From Planctomycetaceae bacterium (GTDB lineage Bacteria > Planctomycetota > Planctomycetia > Planctomycetales > Planctomycetaceae): DNA of 8,433 bases. Position 1 is the first letter of the stretch. The number at the start of each line of letters is the position of its first letter. The notes beneath the pieces were generated by a model. It ran no database searches. It saw nothing but the letters and a program-made list of their open reading frames with translations, and was not told the origin of the DNA. Where the stretch lies: positions 1 to 8,433 of the forward strand of contig JAGQQT010000157.1 in NCBI GenBank assembly GCA_020426065.1, given 5' to 3'. Positions 1 through 8,433 of the stretch are shown piece by piece. The translations under genes were made by a program, and so were the position numbers.

Positions 1-3383
<3,383 letters not shown>

Positions 3384-3965
3384 AGACGATCTCCCAACAA
3401 TTCCATCCAAGTATTTTCAACAGTAGCGGCTGGCTGGCCTGACGGTGAGCCAACTCGCCTTTTATGACAGCGGAACGTCACACCCGTGAACAATTCCAGT
3501 TGCAGTGGCTATCCTCGCCAGAAAAGATGAGCGAATTCCTCCCGAACTTCCGCCAACACTCCACAAAACAGAATGCGACGCAGGCGATTGCGGCTCGCCA
3601 AGCACATCACGCGGCAATAAGTCCGACTCCCCACATGATTTCTCATGAGGCACTATGGAACGTTTCTGTATGTTCATGCAGCCAGGCAGCAATGAGGAAT
3701 CAAACCGCGAGACCATCCACCCCGATAGCCGTGGATAGTAACCCATCGAGACAAAAATGCAACGGAATGAGAAAATTTTTTGGTTTTCTCATTCCGTTGA
3801 TGCAAATTGGGCACCGAAGATGCTCAGCCGGCAGATGAATCGATTCCCAATGCGAGGTGACCGGAGAATCTGCCCTGCCAGAACCGGTAACCAGATCCCC
3901 AGCGTGACCACTCCTGGCCAACCCTGATTCTCTGAACGGAAACCGATTCCACTGAGCGAGCCGAA
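3384..3965 (-). other. 582-nt rplL-rpoB intergenic region with no convincing gene
   Basis: The spacer holds a strong terminator-like hairpin, listed separately, 166 nt after rplL and 377 nt before rpoB. Open frames on both strands here, including one on the rpoB strand at 3462-3746, show no recognisable protein family, and the latter would start right after the terminator. No confident promoter was found in the 370 nt before rpoB. The best string by eye is TTCACG-N18-CATAAA, about 90 nt upstream of the rpoB start (minus strand), matching 4 of 6 bases in each box, which is weak. If the hairpin does stop most transcripts, a promoter for rpoBC or read-through must supply the rest. Confidence 0.7.
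3753..3799 (-). terminator. Intrinsic terminator or attenuator between rplL and rpoB
   Basis: Plus-strand bases 3761-3775 (AACGGAATGAGAAAA) and 3784-3798 are perfect inverted repeats of 15 bp, extended to 16 bp by C3760-G3799, with an 8-nt loop. Read on the minus strand, the stem is followed by CA and then five T (3757-3753), as in a Rho-independent terminator; on the plus strand no T run follows. The upper stem is A/T-rich, so termination may be partial. The position between rplL and rpoB matches the partial attenuator known from E. coli, which sets the ratio of ribosomal protein to polymerase. The structure is read directly; the attenuator role is inferred. Confidence 0.8.
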
Positions 3966-4379
3966 TTACTTGATTTCTGCGGTTCCACCAGCAGCTTCGA
4001 TATCGGCTTTCATCTTTTCGGCGTCTTCCTTGGAAGCACCTTCCTTGAGTGGCTTTGGCACGCCTTCCACCAGGTCTTTGGCTTCTTTCAGCCCCAGACC
4101 AGTGATGGCACGAACAGCCTTGATCACGCCGATCTTCTGATCGCCGAAGCCGGTCAGAATGACGTTGAACTCTGTTTGTTCTTCGACCTTGGCAGGCCCG
4201 CCAGCATCACCAGACGGAGCGACAGCCATCATCACGCCGCCGCCGGCAGGCTCGATGCCGTGTACTTCTTTCAGGTAATCGGCCAACTGCTTGGCCTGGA
4301 GCAGAGTCAGACCAACGATCTGATCGCCCAGATTTTTGGTTGCATCATCGAATTCAGTGGTTGCTTCGGCTGTCGCCAT
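3966..4379 (-). CDS. rplL: 50S ribosomal protein L7/L12
   Basis: This is the multicopy stalk protein that recruits and stimulates translational GTPases (EF-Tu, EF-G, IF2, RF3). It has 137 residues, somewhat longer than the roughly 120 of E. coli. The N-terminal dimerisation and L10-binding domain spans residues 11-42 (ends [12 protein letters not shown]). A Gly/Ala/Pro-rich hinge with a Met-Met pair covers about 43-65. The C-terminal factor-binding domain spans 66-137 and contains [20 protein letters not shown], the family signature. The ATG at 4379 has an AGGG Shine-Dalgarno at 7-nt spacing. It follows rplJ after 191 nt and is separated from rpoB by a terminator-bearing spacer. The extra length is at the N-terminus and hinge. 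Confidence 0.99.
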   Translation of the reverse strand: MATAEATTEFDDATKNLGDQIVGLTLLQAKQLADYLKEVHGIEPAGGGVMMAVAPSGDAGGPAKVEEQTEFNVILTGFGDQKIGVIKAVRAITGLGLKEAKDLVEGVPKPLKEGASKEDAEKMKADIEAAGGTAEIK

Positions 4380-4399
4380 GACATTTCCCTCGCTACTTC

Positions 4400-4451
4400 A
4401 AAAAAATCCCAATCGCTGATCGGTATAAGCCCCGCATCGCGAAAACTACAA
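4400..4451 (-). promoter_or_regulatory. Promoter-like sequence and small hairpin with U7 just upstream of rplL
   Basis: On the minus strand TTGTAG (4451-4446), 18 nt and TATACC (4427-4422) resemble sigma-70 boxes, matching about 3/6 and 4/6. Immediately downstream CCGATC-AGC-GATTGG (4423-4409) can form a 6-bp stem with one G:U pair, and after GA comes a run of seven T (4406-4400), 20 nt before the rplL ATG. The set could be a weak rplL promoter, a weak attenuator, or a U-rich translation enhancer for a protein needed in several copies per ribosome. The -10-like box overlaps the hairpin arm, so not all readings can be right. These are weak matches seen by eye. Confidence 0.3.
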
Positions 4452-4570
4452 GCATGAGCCAGAACATTCTGATTCATCCTCACCTTCCGCCCAGTACGCC
4501 GGACCGACTCACCTCAGCGATGCTGAAAAACCTGGTCGCACACTGTGCACAACAAACTTCACTTGGACGC

Positions 4571-5089
4571 TTACGCTTCTTCTGCCTTCTCTTCCACGGC
4601 CTTGACACAGCCAGCCAGTTTGCGGCCTGGGCCAAGCATCGCACCAGCCACCCGAGCACCCGGACTCAGAATCAGGCCGGCAATCTGAGAAATCAGCTCC
4701 ATACGTCCCGGGCTCTTCGAGAGCTTTTCCACTCCAGTGGAATCCAGCGGCTTCCCTTCAATCGAAGCCCCTTTCACCGCCAGAGGCTCCAGATCACGAG
4801 CCCATTTTGTCAACTCTTTGGACAGGGCAACAACATCTTCCCCACCCCAGGCCAGTGTTGACGGACCAGAAAGAATCTCACCCAGAGATTCACCCGCTTC
4901 CCCCAGCACCTTCCGAGCCAGTGAATTCTTCACTGTCAGCAGATGAACACCTTTTTCCTCCAACGCCAGACGGAACCGGTTGTCCGTAACTGCATCCAGA
5001 CGAGAGGAATCGATGACCAGAACATCACTCACGCCATCTAGCTGGCGCTCGATTTCCTGCATCACCATTTCTTTGACCATCTTGCTCAT
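4571..5089 (-). CDS. rplJ: 50S ribosomal protein L10
   Basis: L10 is the stalk base protein that binds 23S rRNA near L11 and carries the L12 dimers. It has 172 residues, close to the usual 165-175. The N-terminal RNA-binding domain has the family pattern [14 protein letters not shown] at 21-34 and the segment [14 protein letters not shown] at 49-62. The C-terminal helix from about 155 to 172 ([15 protein letters not shown]) is the expected L12-binding arm. The ATG at 5089 is preceded by AAGGA with 7-nt spacing. It lies 69 nt after rplA. In many bacteria the L10-L12 complex represses its own translation by binding a folded leader; no such fold was recognised in this short spacer. Confidence 0.99.
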   Translation of the reverse strand: MSKMVKEMVMQEIERQLDGVSDVLVIDSSRLDAVTDNRFRLALEEKGVHLLTVKNSLARKVLGEAGESLGEILSGPSTLAWGGEDVVALSKELTKWARDLEPLAVKGASIEGKPLDSTGVEKLSKSPGRMELISQIAGLILSPGARVAGAMLGPGRKLAGCVKAVEEKAEEA

Positions 5090-5158
5090 CGCAACATCCT
5101 TAACGGACAGATACTTGCTTTACGCTTAAAACCGATTACAGCACATAAATCCGACACC

Positions 5159-5866
5159 CTACAGGGCAACTCGAATTCCAGGCCCCATGGTGCTGGTCAG
5201 GCAGATATTCCGCACATACACGCCCTTCTGGGCATTTGGCTTCAGAGAATTGATGTGCTGCAGAAATGCATCCACGTTTTCTGCCAGCTCTTTTTCACCA
5301 AAGGAGAGCTTGCCAACCACGCAGTGGACGTTGCCACCGGAATCGTTGCGGAACTCAACCTTACCAGCCTTGTACTCCTTAACCGCATTGGCCACATCCT
5401 GAGTAACGGTACCAGCACGAGGAGATGGCATCAGACCTCGCGGACCAAGCACTCGACCCAGCGGACCAACAACACCCATCATGTCCGGAGAGGCAATCGC
5501 GACATCAAAGTCGAGCCAGCTTTCCTTGAGAATCTTGTCTGCCAGATCCTTGTCACCGACAGCATCGGCACCCGCTGCCTTGGCGGCAGCCGCTGCATCA
5601 CCTTTGGCAAACACGATCACCCGCTGGCTTTTACCAATTCCGTGCGGCAGAACAATCGAACCACGTACGAGCTGATCAGCCTGACGAGCATCAATCCCGA
5701 GCCGGACAGCAACTTCAACTGTCTGATCAAACTTGCAAGGCTTCACACCCTTCCCCAGGGAAGACTCCAGCCCCTTCAATTCCGTCACAGCCTGCGAAAG
5801 AGACAGAACACCCAATGATTCTGCCTTGGTCCGCAACGCCTGCATTCTCTTAGAACGCTTTGTCAT
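5159..5866 (-). CDS. rplA: 50S ribosomal protein L1
   Basis: L1 forms the mobile stalk at the E site of the 50S subunit and helps release deacylated tRNA. With the ATG at 5866 the protein has 235 residues, matching the 234 of E. coli. It begins [16 protein letters not shown], as L1 proteins do. The signature [12 protein letters not shown] lies at residues 144-155, followed by [10 protein letters not shown]; the end [17 protein letters not shown] is also typical. An AGGT Shine-Dalgarno lies 7 nt before this ATG. The frame continues upstream to a GTG at 5935, but that would add 23 residues with no family match. It follows rplK after 83 nt in the nusG operon. In E. coli L1 represses the L11-L1 mRNA; I did not recognise its target here. 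Confidence 0.98.
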   Translation of the reverse strand: MTKRSKRMQALRTKAESLGVLSLSQAVTELKGLESSLGKGVKPCKFDQTVEVAVRLGIDARQADQLVRGSIVLPHGIGKSQRVIVFAKGDAAAAAKAAGADAVGDKDLADKILKESWLDFDVAIASPDMMGVVGPLGRVLGPRGLMPSPRAGTVTQDVANAVKEYKAGKVEFRNDSGGNVHCVVGKLSFGEKELAENVDAFLQHINSLKPNAQKGVYVRNICLTSTMGPGIRVAL

Positions 5867-5877
5867 TTCTCTTACCT
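5867..5877 (-). promoter_or_regulatory. Ribosome binding site that fixes the rplA start
   Basis: Minus-strand AGGT (5877-5874) followed by AAGAGAA and ATG (5866-5864) gives a 7-nt spacing. It supports the internal ATG over the upstream in-frame GTG at 5935. Confidence 0.6.
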
Positions 5878-5949
5878 GTTTATTTACGACAAACCCTATC
5901 GGGACTGACAACCTGTAGAACCCACCCTCAACCACAGTAGACCGAGCGA

Positions 5950-6375
5950 CTAATCAACAACCTCGATCCCCATGCTCCGGGCTGTCCCGGCAATCATCAG
6001 AGCCGCCCGATCAACCGACCCGGCATTCAGGTCAGCCATCTTTTTCTGAGCAATCTCTTTCAACTGAGCCTGAGTCACCGTACCCACCTTGGTGGTGCGG
6101 GGATTTCCAGAACCCTTTGCAACCTGAGCCACCTGCTTGAGCAGCACAGCCGCCGGAGGCGACTTGAGCATAAACTCAAACGAGCGATCATTGTAAACTG
6201 TGATCACAACGGGAACAGTCACCCCCATCATGTCCTTGGTCCGCTCGTTGAACTGCTGCACGAACTGACCAATATTGACACCATGAGGCCCCAGCGCGGT
6301 ACCAACCGGAGGTGCAGGAGTCGCTTGACCACCCTTCACCTGAACCTTGATTTGCGTGACAACCTGCTTTGCCAT
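5950..6375 (-). CDS. rplK: 50S ribosomal protein L11
   Basis: L11 binds the GTPase-associated region of 23S rRNA at the base of the L10-L12 stalk and takes part in EF-G function and the stringent response (RelA activation). It is 141 residues long, the family's usual size. The N-terminal domain holds [19 protein letters not shown] at 20-38, the proline-rich segment to which thiostrepton-type antibiotics bind together with rRNA. The C-terminal RNA-binding domain (about 72-141) carries [20 protein letters not shown] and ends [11 protein letters not shown]. The ATG at 6375 has AAGGTG at 9-nt spacing and a closer AGGA directly next to it. It sits 87 nt after nusG and 83 nt before rplA, in the standard order. 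Confidence 0.99.
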   Translation of the reverse strand: MAKQVVTQIKVQVKGGQATPAPPVGTALGPHGVNIGQFVQQFNERTKDMMGVTVPVVITVYNDRSFEFMLKSPPAAVLLKQVAQVAKGSGNPRTTKVGTVTQAQLKEIAQKKMADLNAGSVDRAALMIAGTARSMGIEVVD

Positions 6376-6462
6376 TCCTCGTTACACCTTATCTGACTCG
6401 GGCCAACTCACCTGCAAATCGGAGTCCGCCACATTTTTAAACCCGGCCTGCGCCGCTCGCAC

Positions 6463-7071
6463 TCACATCTTCTCGACTTGCCAGTGCTCAAGTTCAACCG
6501 GAGTTGGACGCCCAAAGATCTCAATCAGCACGCTGATTTTCCCGCTGGTGTCATCAATCGCTTCGATGGAACCTTCAAAACTCTCAAACGTCCCCTCACC
6601 AATCTTAACCGTGTCACCAACCGCCAGGTTGATTTTCACCTTGGTGGGCTCGTCCTCTTTCTTCTCTTCCTGACCCAGCATGCGGGCAATTTCTTCATCC
6701 TGCATGGGGATCGGCTTACCAGCCGCCCCAGTGAAATCGCCAACGCCGCCCGTATCGCGAACCAGGTACCAGGAATCATCATTCAGAACCATCTGAATCA
6801 TGATGTAACCAGGATACAACCGCTGCTCGCGAACCTTCTTCTTCCCCCCCTTGGTTTCAACCACTTTTTCGGTGGGGATGATAATTTCTCCAAAGTACTC
6901 CTCTAGATGATCCCGCTTGATCCGCTTCAGCAGGGCGTCTCGGATGGTCCGCTCGCGGTTGGACTGAACCTTCAGCACATACCAGCGCATGGCTGGCTTG
7001 CCTGTTGCCGCCTCATCATCACGAGACGGAATATGAGATTCGTCCTGTTCCAGTTCATCCATGGAATCCAA
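6463..7071 (-). CDS. nusG: Transcription termination/antitermination factor NusG
   Basis: NusG binds the RNA polymerase clamp, suppresses pausing, and links polymerase to Rho or to the ribosome through S10. The NGN domain starts at about residue 28 ([20 protein letters not shown]) and includes [11 protein letters not shown] and a [14 protein letters not shown] loop. A charged linker ([10 protein letters not shown], 135-144) leads to a C-terminal KOW domain at 148-202 with [19 protein letters not shown]. The start is uncertain. A TTG at 7071 has GAGAGG 6 nt upstream and gives 202 residues; the ATG at 7062 lacks a well-placed Shine-Dalgarno and gives 199; an ATG at 6990 (Met28) would give a conventional short NusG. 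The first 27 residues are acidic and have no counterpart in E. coli NusG. Identity is certain. Confidence 0.97.
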   Translation of the reverse strand: MDSMDELEQDESHIPSRDDEAATGKPAMRWYVLKVQSNRERTIRDALLKRIKRDHLEEYFGEIIIPTEKVVETKGGKKKVREQRLYPGYIMIQMVLNDDSWYLVRDTGGVGDFTGAAGKPIPMQDEEIARMLGQEEKKEDEPTKVKINLAVGDTVKIGEGTFESFEGSIEAIDDTSGKISVLIEIFGRPTPVELEHWQVEKM

Positions 7072-7083
7072 CCGCCGCCTCTC
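7072..7083 (-). promoter_or_regulatory. Ribosome binding site favouring a TTG start for nusG
   Basis: Minus-strand GAGAGG (7083-7078) lies 6 nt before TTG (7071-7069), and 15 nt before the next in-frame ATG at 7062, so the spacing suits TTG better. Confidence 0.45.
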
Positions 7084-7156
7084 ACACCTGACAAAAAGGT
7101 CTAACCAACCGACAGACCATCCACACGGAATTTTTCCGCAAAAAACCGAAGCGGGG

Positions 7157-7185
7157 ATTATTCAGATCCTCTCGGGATTTTTCAA
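7157..7185 (-). promoter_or_regulatory. Sigma-70-type promoter for the nusG-rplKAJL operon
   Basis: On the minus strand TTGAAA (7185-7180), a 17-nt spacer and AATAAT (7162-7157) match the consensus at 5 of 6 bases in each box with ideal spacing. The predicted start of transcription is near 7150, giving a nusG leader of about 80 nt. It lies in the 238-nt secE-nusG spacer, where a promoter makes sense. This is a reading by eye, with no transcript data. Confidence 0.6.
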
Positions 7186-7203
7186 CCCAGCCGGGCCGCA
7201 CTT

Positions 7204-7303
7204 CCCCCAAGAAACCAAGACTTTCTCTACCTAAAGAGGAATCCCAGCTCGCTGACACCACCCGAAAGCCCCAGAAACCAGAAATCCCGGTCCCCAGAAA
7301 CCA
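7204..7303. repeat. Short direct repeats in the secE-nusG spacer
   Basis: CCCCAGAAACCA occurs exactly at 7269-7280 and 7292-7303, and a variant with one extra A, CCCCAAGAAACCA, at 7205-7217. The exact copies start 23 nt apart. They lie just downstream of the secE stop codon, outside any gene. No function is evident; they may be chance or a remnant of local duplication. Confidence 0.5.
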
Positions 7304-7309
7304 CCAGGA

Positions 7310-7744
7310 TTAACCCAGCTTCAAGAAGCCAACATAGCTGAACACCGCCTGCCAGAGCACATCAAAGGCAAACAGAGACACAGCCAGGAAGATCATCACA
7401 AACAACACCACAATGGTTGCCCGCCAGAGCTGCGACCAGGTGGGCCAGGAGACTTTCTCCATTTCCGCCTGCACAGCAATCATAAAGTCGGCTGCCGGCG
7501 GATAATTGACAATCCGATAAGCCAGCCAGACACCCAGCACCGAGACTGCTCCCGGAATCAGATTTTTCATCAGCTCAGATGCTCCGGAGAGCAACTGAAT
7601 CTGCATTGTCCAGGCTGCCACCAGAAACACAGCGGCAATTGCAATCGCCGAAATTTGACGGACATGCCGCCCCTGGTTTCGCTTGTAGAGGCCAACCGAA
7701 AACAATTCACCCAGAAAACTGGAACTTGATTTTGACTTCGACAT
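7310..7744 (-). CDS. secE: Preprotein translocase subunit SecE
   Basis: SecE is the small essential subunit that clamps SecY in the inner-membrane protein-conducting channel. With the ATG at 7744 it has 144 residues and begins [16 protein letters not shown] lies 5 nt upstream, supporting this start over the longer open frame that would run back into the tRNA gene. Three hydrophobic segments are visible at about 31-52, 60-80 and 109-131. The conserved amphipathic cytosolic helix and hinge before the last segment reads [15 protein letters not shown] (93-107), the hallmark of the family. Three segments resemble the E. coli form (127 residues), unlike the single-span SecE of many bacteria. It lies 117 nt after tRNA-Trp and 238 nt before nusG. 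Confidence 0.96.
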   Translation of the reverse strand: MSKSKSSSSFLGELFSVGLYKRNQGRHVRQISAIAIAAVFLVAAWTMQIQLLSGASELMKNLIPGAVSVLGVWLAYRIVNYPPAADFMIAVQAEMEKVSWPTWSQLWRATIVVLFVMIFLAVSLFAFDVLWQAVFSYVGFLKLG

Positions 7745-7861
7745 GCTCACCTTCCGCGATTCTCTGTTATGCATTCCTGTTGCATCTGCCCGGCATCTTG
7801 CCGAACCCGGCCAGGATTCAGAAGATCTGACAATCCAGACTTCCCGCCCCTGAACCTTGAA

Positions 7862-7934
<73 letters not shown>

Positions 7935-7975
7935 TGACAGCCAGCACTCCATCGGGAGCACCAGCCTACAGCAAA

Positions 7976-8131
7976 CTACTTCTTCCGCGACTCTTTGTGC
8001 AAAGTATGCTTCCGGAGTTTCGGGCAGTATTTCATCAGTTCGAGGCGTTCCGTTCCCCGCATTTCTTTCGGAACACGATAATTCCGCATTCCCGACTCTG
8101 TGCATTCCAGCCAGACATATTCGCGTGCCAT
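7976..8131 (-). CDS. rpmG: 50S ribosomal protein L33
   Basis: L33 is a small zinc-ribbon-type protein of the 50S subunit near the E site. The 51-residue product begins MAREYVWLECTESGMRNYRV and ends LMKYCPKLRKHTLHKESRKK, matching the L33 pattern of a NYR core and a K-Y-C-P...RKHT...KE tail. Of the four cysteines found in zinc-binding L33, only C10 and C36 are left; the partners are Ser13 and Leu39. The ATG at 8131 follows a G-rich GGTGG about 9 nt upstream; the frame is open further upstream, but the added residues do not look like L33. It is 124 nt downstream of the tuf stop codon and beyond the tuf terminator, and 41 nt ahead of tRNA-Trp. Confidence 0.95.
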   Translation of the reverse strand: MAREYVWLECTESGMRNYRVPKEMRGTERLELMKYCPKLRKHTLHKESRKK

Positions 8132-8196
8132 GGTATCTAGCCACCCCTGAGCGAGACGCTTCCGCCCGCCACTGCAAACCAGTTTCATGAAAACCA

Positions 8197-8230
8197 AGCC
8201 TCGCCCCTGAAAACGAACAAGGGCGAGGCT
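8197..8230 (-). terminator. Intrinsic terminator after tuf
   Basis: AGCCTCGCCC (8197-8206) and GGGCGAGGCT (8221-8230) form a perfect 10-bp GC-rich stem with a 14-nt loop. On the minus strand it begins 25 nt after the tuf stop codon and is followed by TGGTTTTC, a moderate T tract. It should end tuf transcripts before rpmG, at least partly. On the plus strand no T run follows. Confidence 0.75.
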
Positions 8231-8255
8231 CGTAGAATCTCCGCAATCCCGAATA

Positions 8256-8433
8256 CTATTCGAGAATCTTGGTCACGACGCCTGAACCAACCGTACGGCC
8301 ACCTTCGCGGATAGCGAAGCGGCTTCCTTCGTCCATGGCGATCGGCTTCTGCAATTCCACTTCCAGAGCCACGTTGTCACCCGGCATACACATTTCTGCA
8401 CCGCCGAGCAGTTTGGCTCCACCAGTCACGTCC
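8256..8433 (-). CDS. tuf: Elongation factor Tu, C-terminal end only
   Basis: EF-Tu delivers aminoacyl-tRNA to the ribosome in a GTP-dependent way. Only the last 58 residues lie in the window, starting [20 protein letters not shown] and ending with TAG at 8258-8256. The segment belongs to the third domain (beta barrel, tRNA-acceptor contact). The pattern [20 protein letters not shown] followed by SGVVTKILE is almost universal in EF-Tu, so identity is secure despite the truncation. The 5' part lies beyond the right edge. The gene is followed by a strong hairpin, then by rpmG. Confidence 0.98.
   Translation of the reverse strand, partial: DVTGGAKLLGGAEMCMPGDNVALEVELQKPIAMDEGSRFAIREGGRTVGSGVVTKILE

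Noticed and set aside
3462..3746. Minus-strand open frame of 94 codons between rplL and rpoB
   Set aside because: It starts directly after the terminator hairpin, has no recognisable domain and no good ribosome binding site; most likely chance.
3464..3838. Plus-strand open frame of 124 codons in the rplL-rpoB spacer
   Set aside because: It crosses the terminator hairpin, has low-complexity composition and no family match.
5255..5818. Plus-strand open frame of 187 codons
   Set aside because: Fully antisense to rplA, which is clearly the real gene.
5867..5949. Possible promoter TTGTCA with a TAAATA-like box between rplK and rplA
   Set aside because: The spacing is 19 nt and the -10 match is only about 3 of 6; too weak to call.
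6376..6462. L1-binding autoregulatory site in the nusG-rplK spacer
   Set aside because: I looked for the characteristic GAUGA and GGGAG asymmetric-loop pattern and did not see it; a covariance search would be needed to exclude it.
7100..7156. Terminator-like stem with T6 (CCGCTTCGGTTTTTT) before nusG
   Set aside because: The stem is only 3-4 bp and lies downstream of the predicted promoter inside the nusG leader; too weak to support a terminator, though a leader structure is not excluded.

Overview
The window is an almost wholly conserved bacterial informational-gene cluster, with every gene on the minus strand. In transcription order (high to low coordinates) it holds the 3' end of tuf, then rpmG, tRNA-Trp(CCA), secE, nusG, rplK, rplA, rplJ, rplL and the 5' part of rpoB. 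Both tuf and rpoB run off the ends of the window. The overall style fits a planctomycete of the order Planctomycetales: a moderately GC-rich genome, an L12 N-terminus reading [20 protein letters not shown], an L33 of the REYVWL type, and generous spacers between ribosomal genes. That assignment rests on recalled family resemblance, not on a search.

Region by region: 8256-8433 is the EF-Tu C-terminus, closed by a 10-bp GC-rich hairpin at 8197-8230. Between 7310 and 8131 lie rpmG, tRNA-Trp and secE, 41 and 117 nt apart, probably on one transcript. The 238-nt secE-nusG spacer (7072-7309) carries a good sigma-70-type promoter (TTGAAA-N17-AATAAT), so nusG-rplK-rplA-rplJ-rplL can start from its own site. 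The rplJ-rplL spacer is unusually long (191 nt) and ends in a short hairpin plus U7 next to a promoter-like sequence. The 582-nt rplL-rpoB spacer contains a 16-bp hairpin followed by U5. This is a strong intrinsic terminator or attenuator and sits where the well-known rplL-rpoB attenuator lies in E. coli.

Functionally the genes form one growth-rate-linked set: EF-Tu and tRNA-Trp (decoding), L33, L11, L1, L10 and L12 (50S subunit; L10-L12 and L11 build the factor-binding stalk and its base), NusG (elongation factor linking RNA polymerase to Rho or ribosomes), SecE (translocon) and the RNA polymerase beta subunit.

I see no mobile element, CRISPR array, phage gene, toxin-antitoxin pair or unrecognised protein gene here. 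The points worth a second look are regulatory (spacers, hairpins, promoter) or concern small family deviations (L33 cysteines, NusG N-terminus, beta-subunit insertions and Rif-pocket substitutions). I found no evidence for a previously undescribed system.
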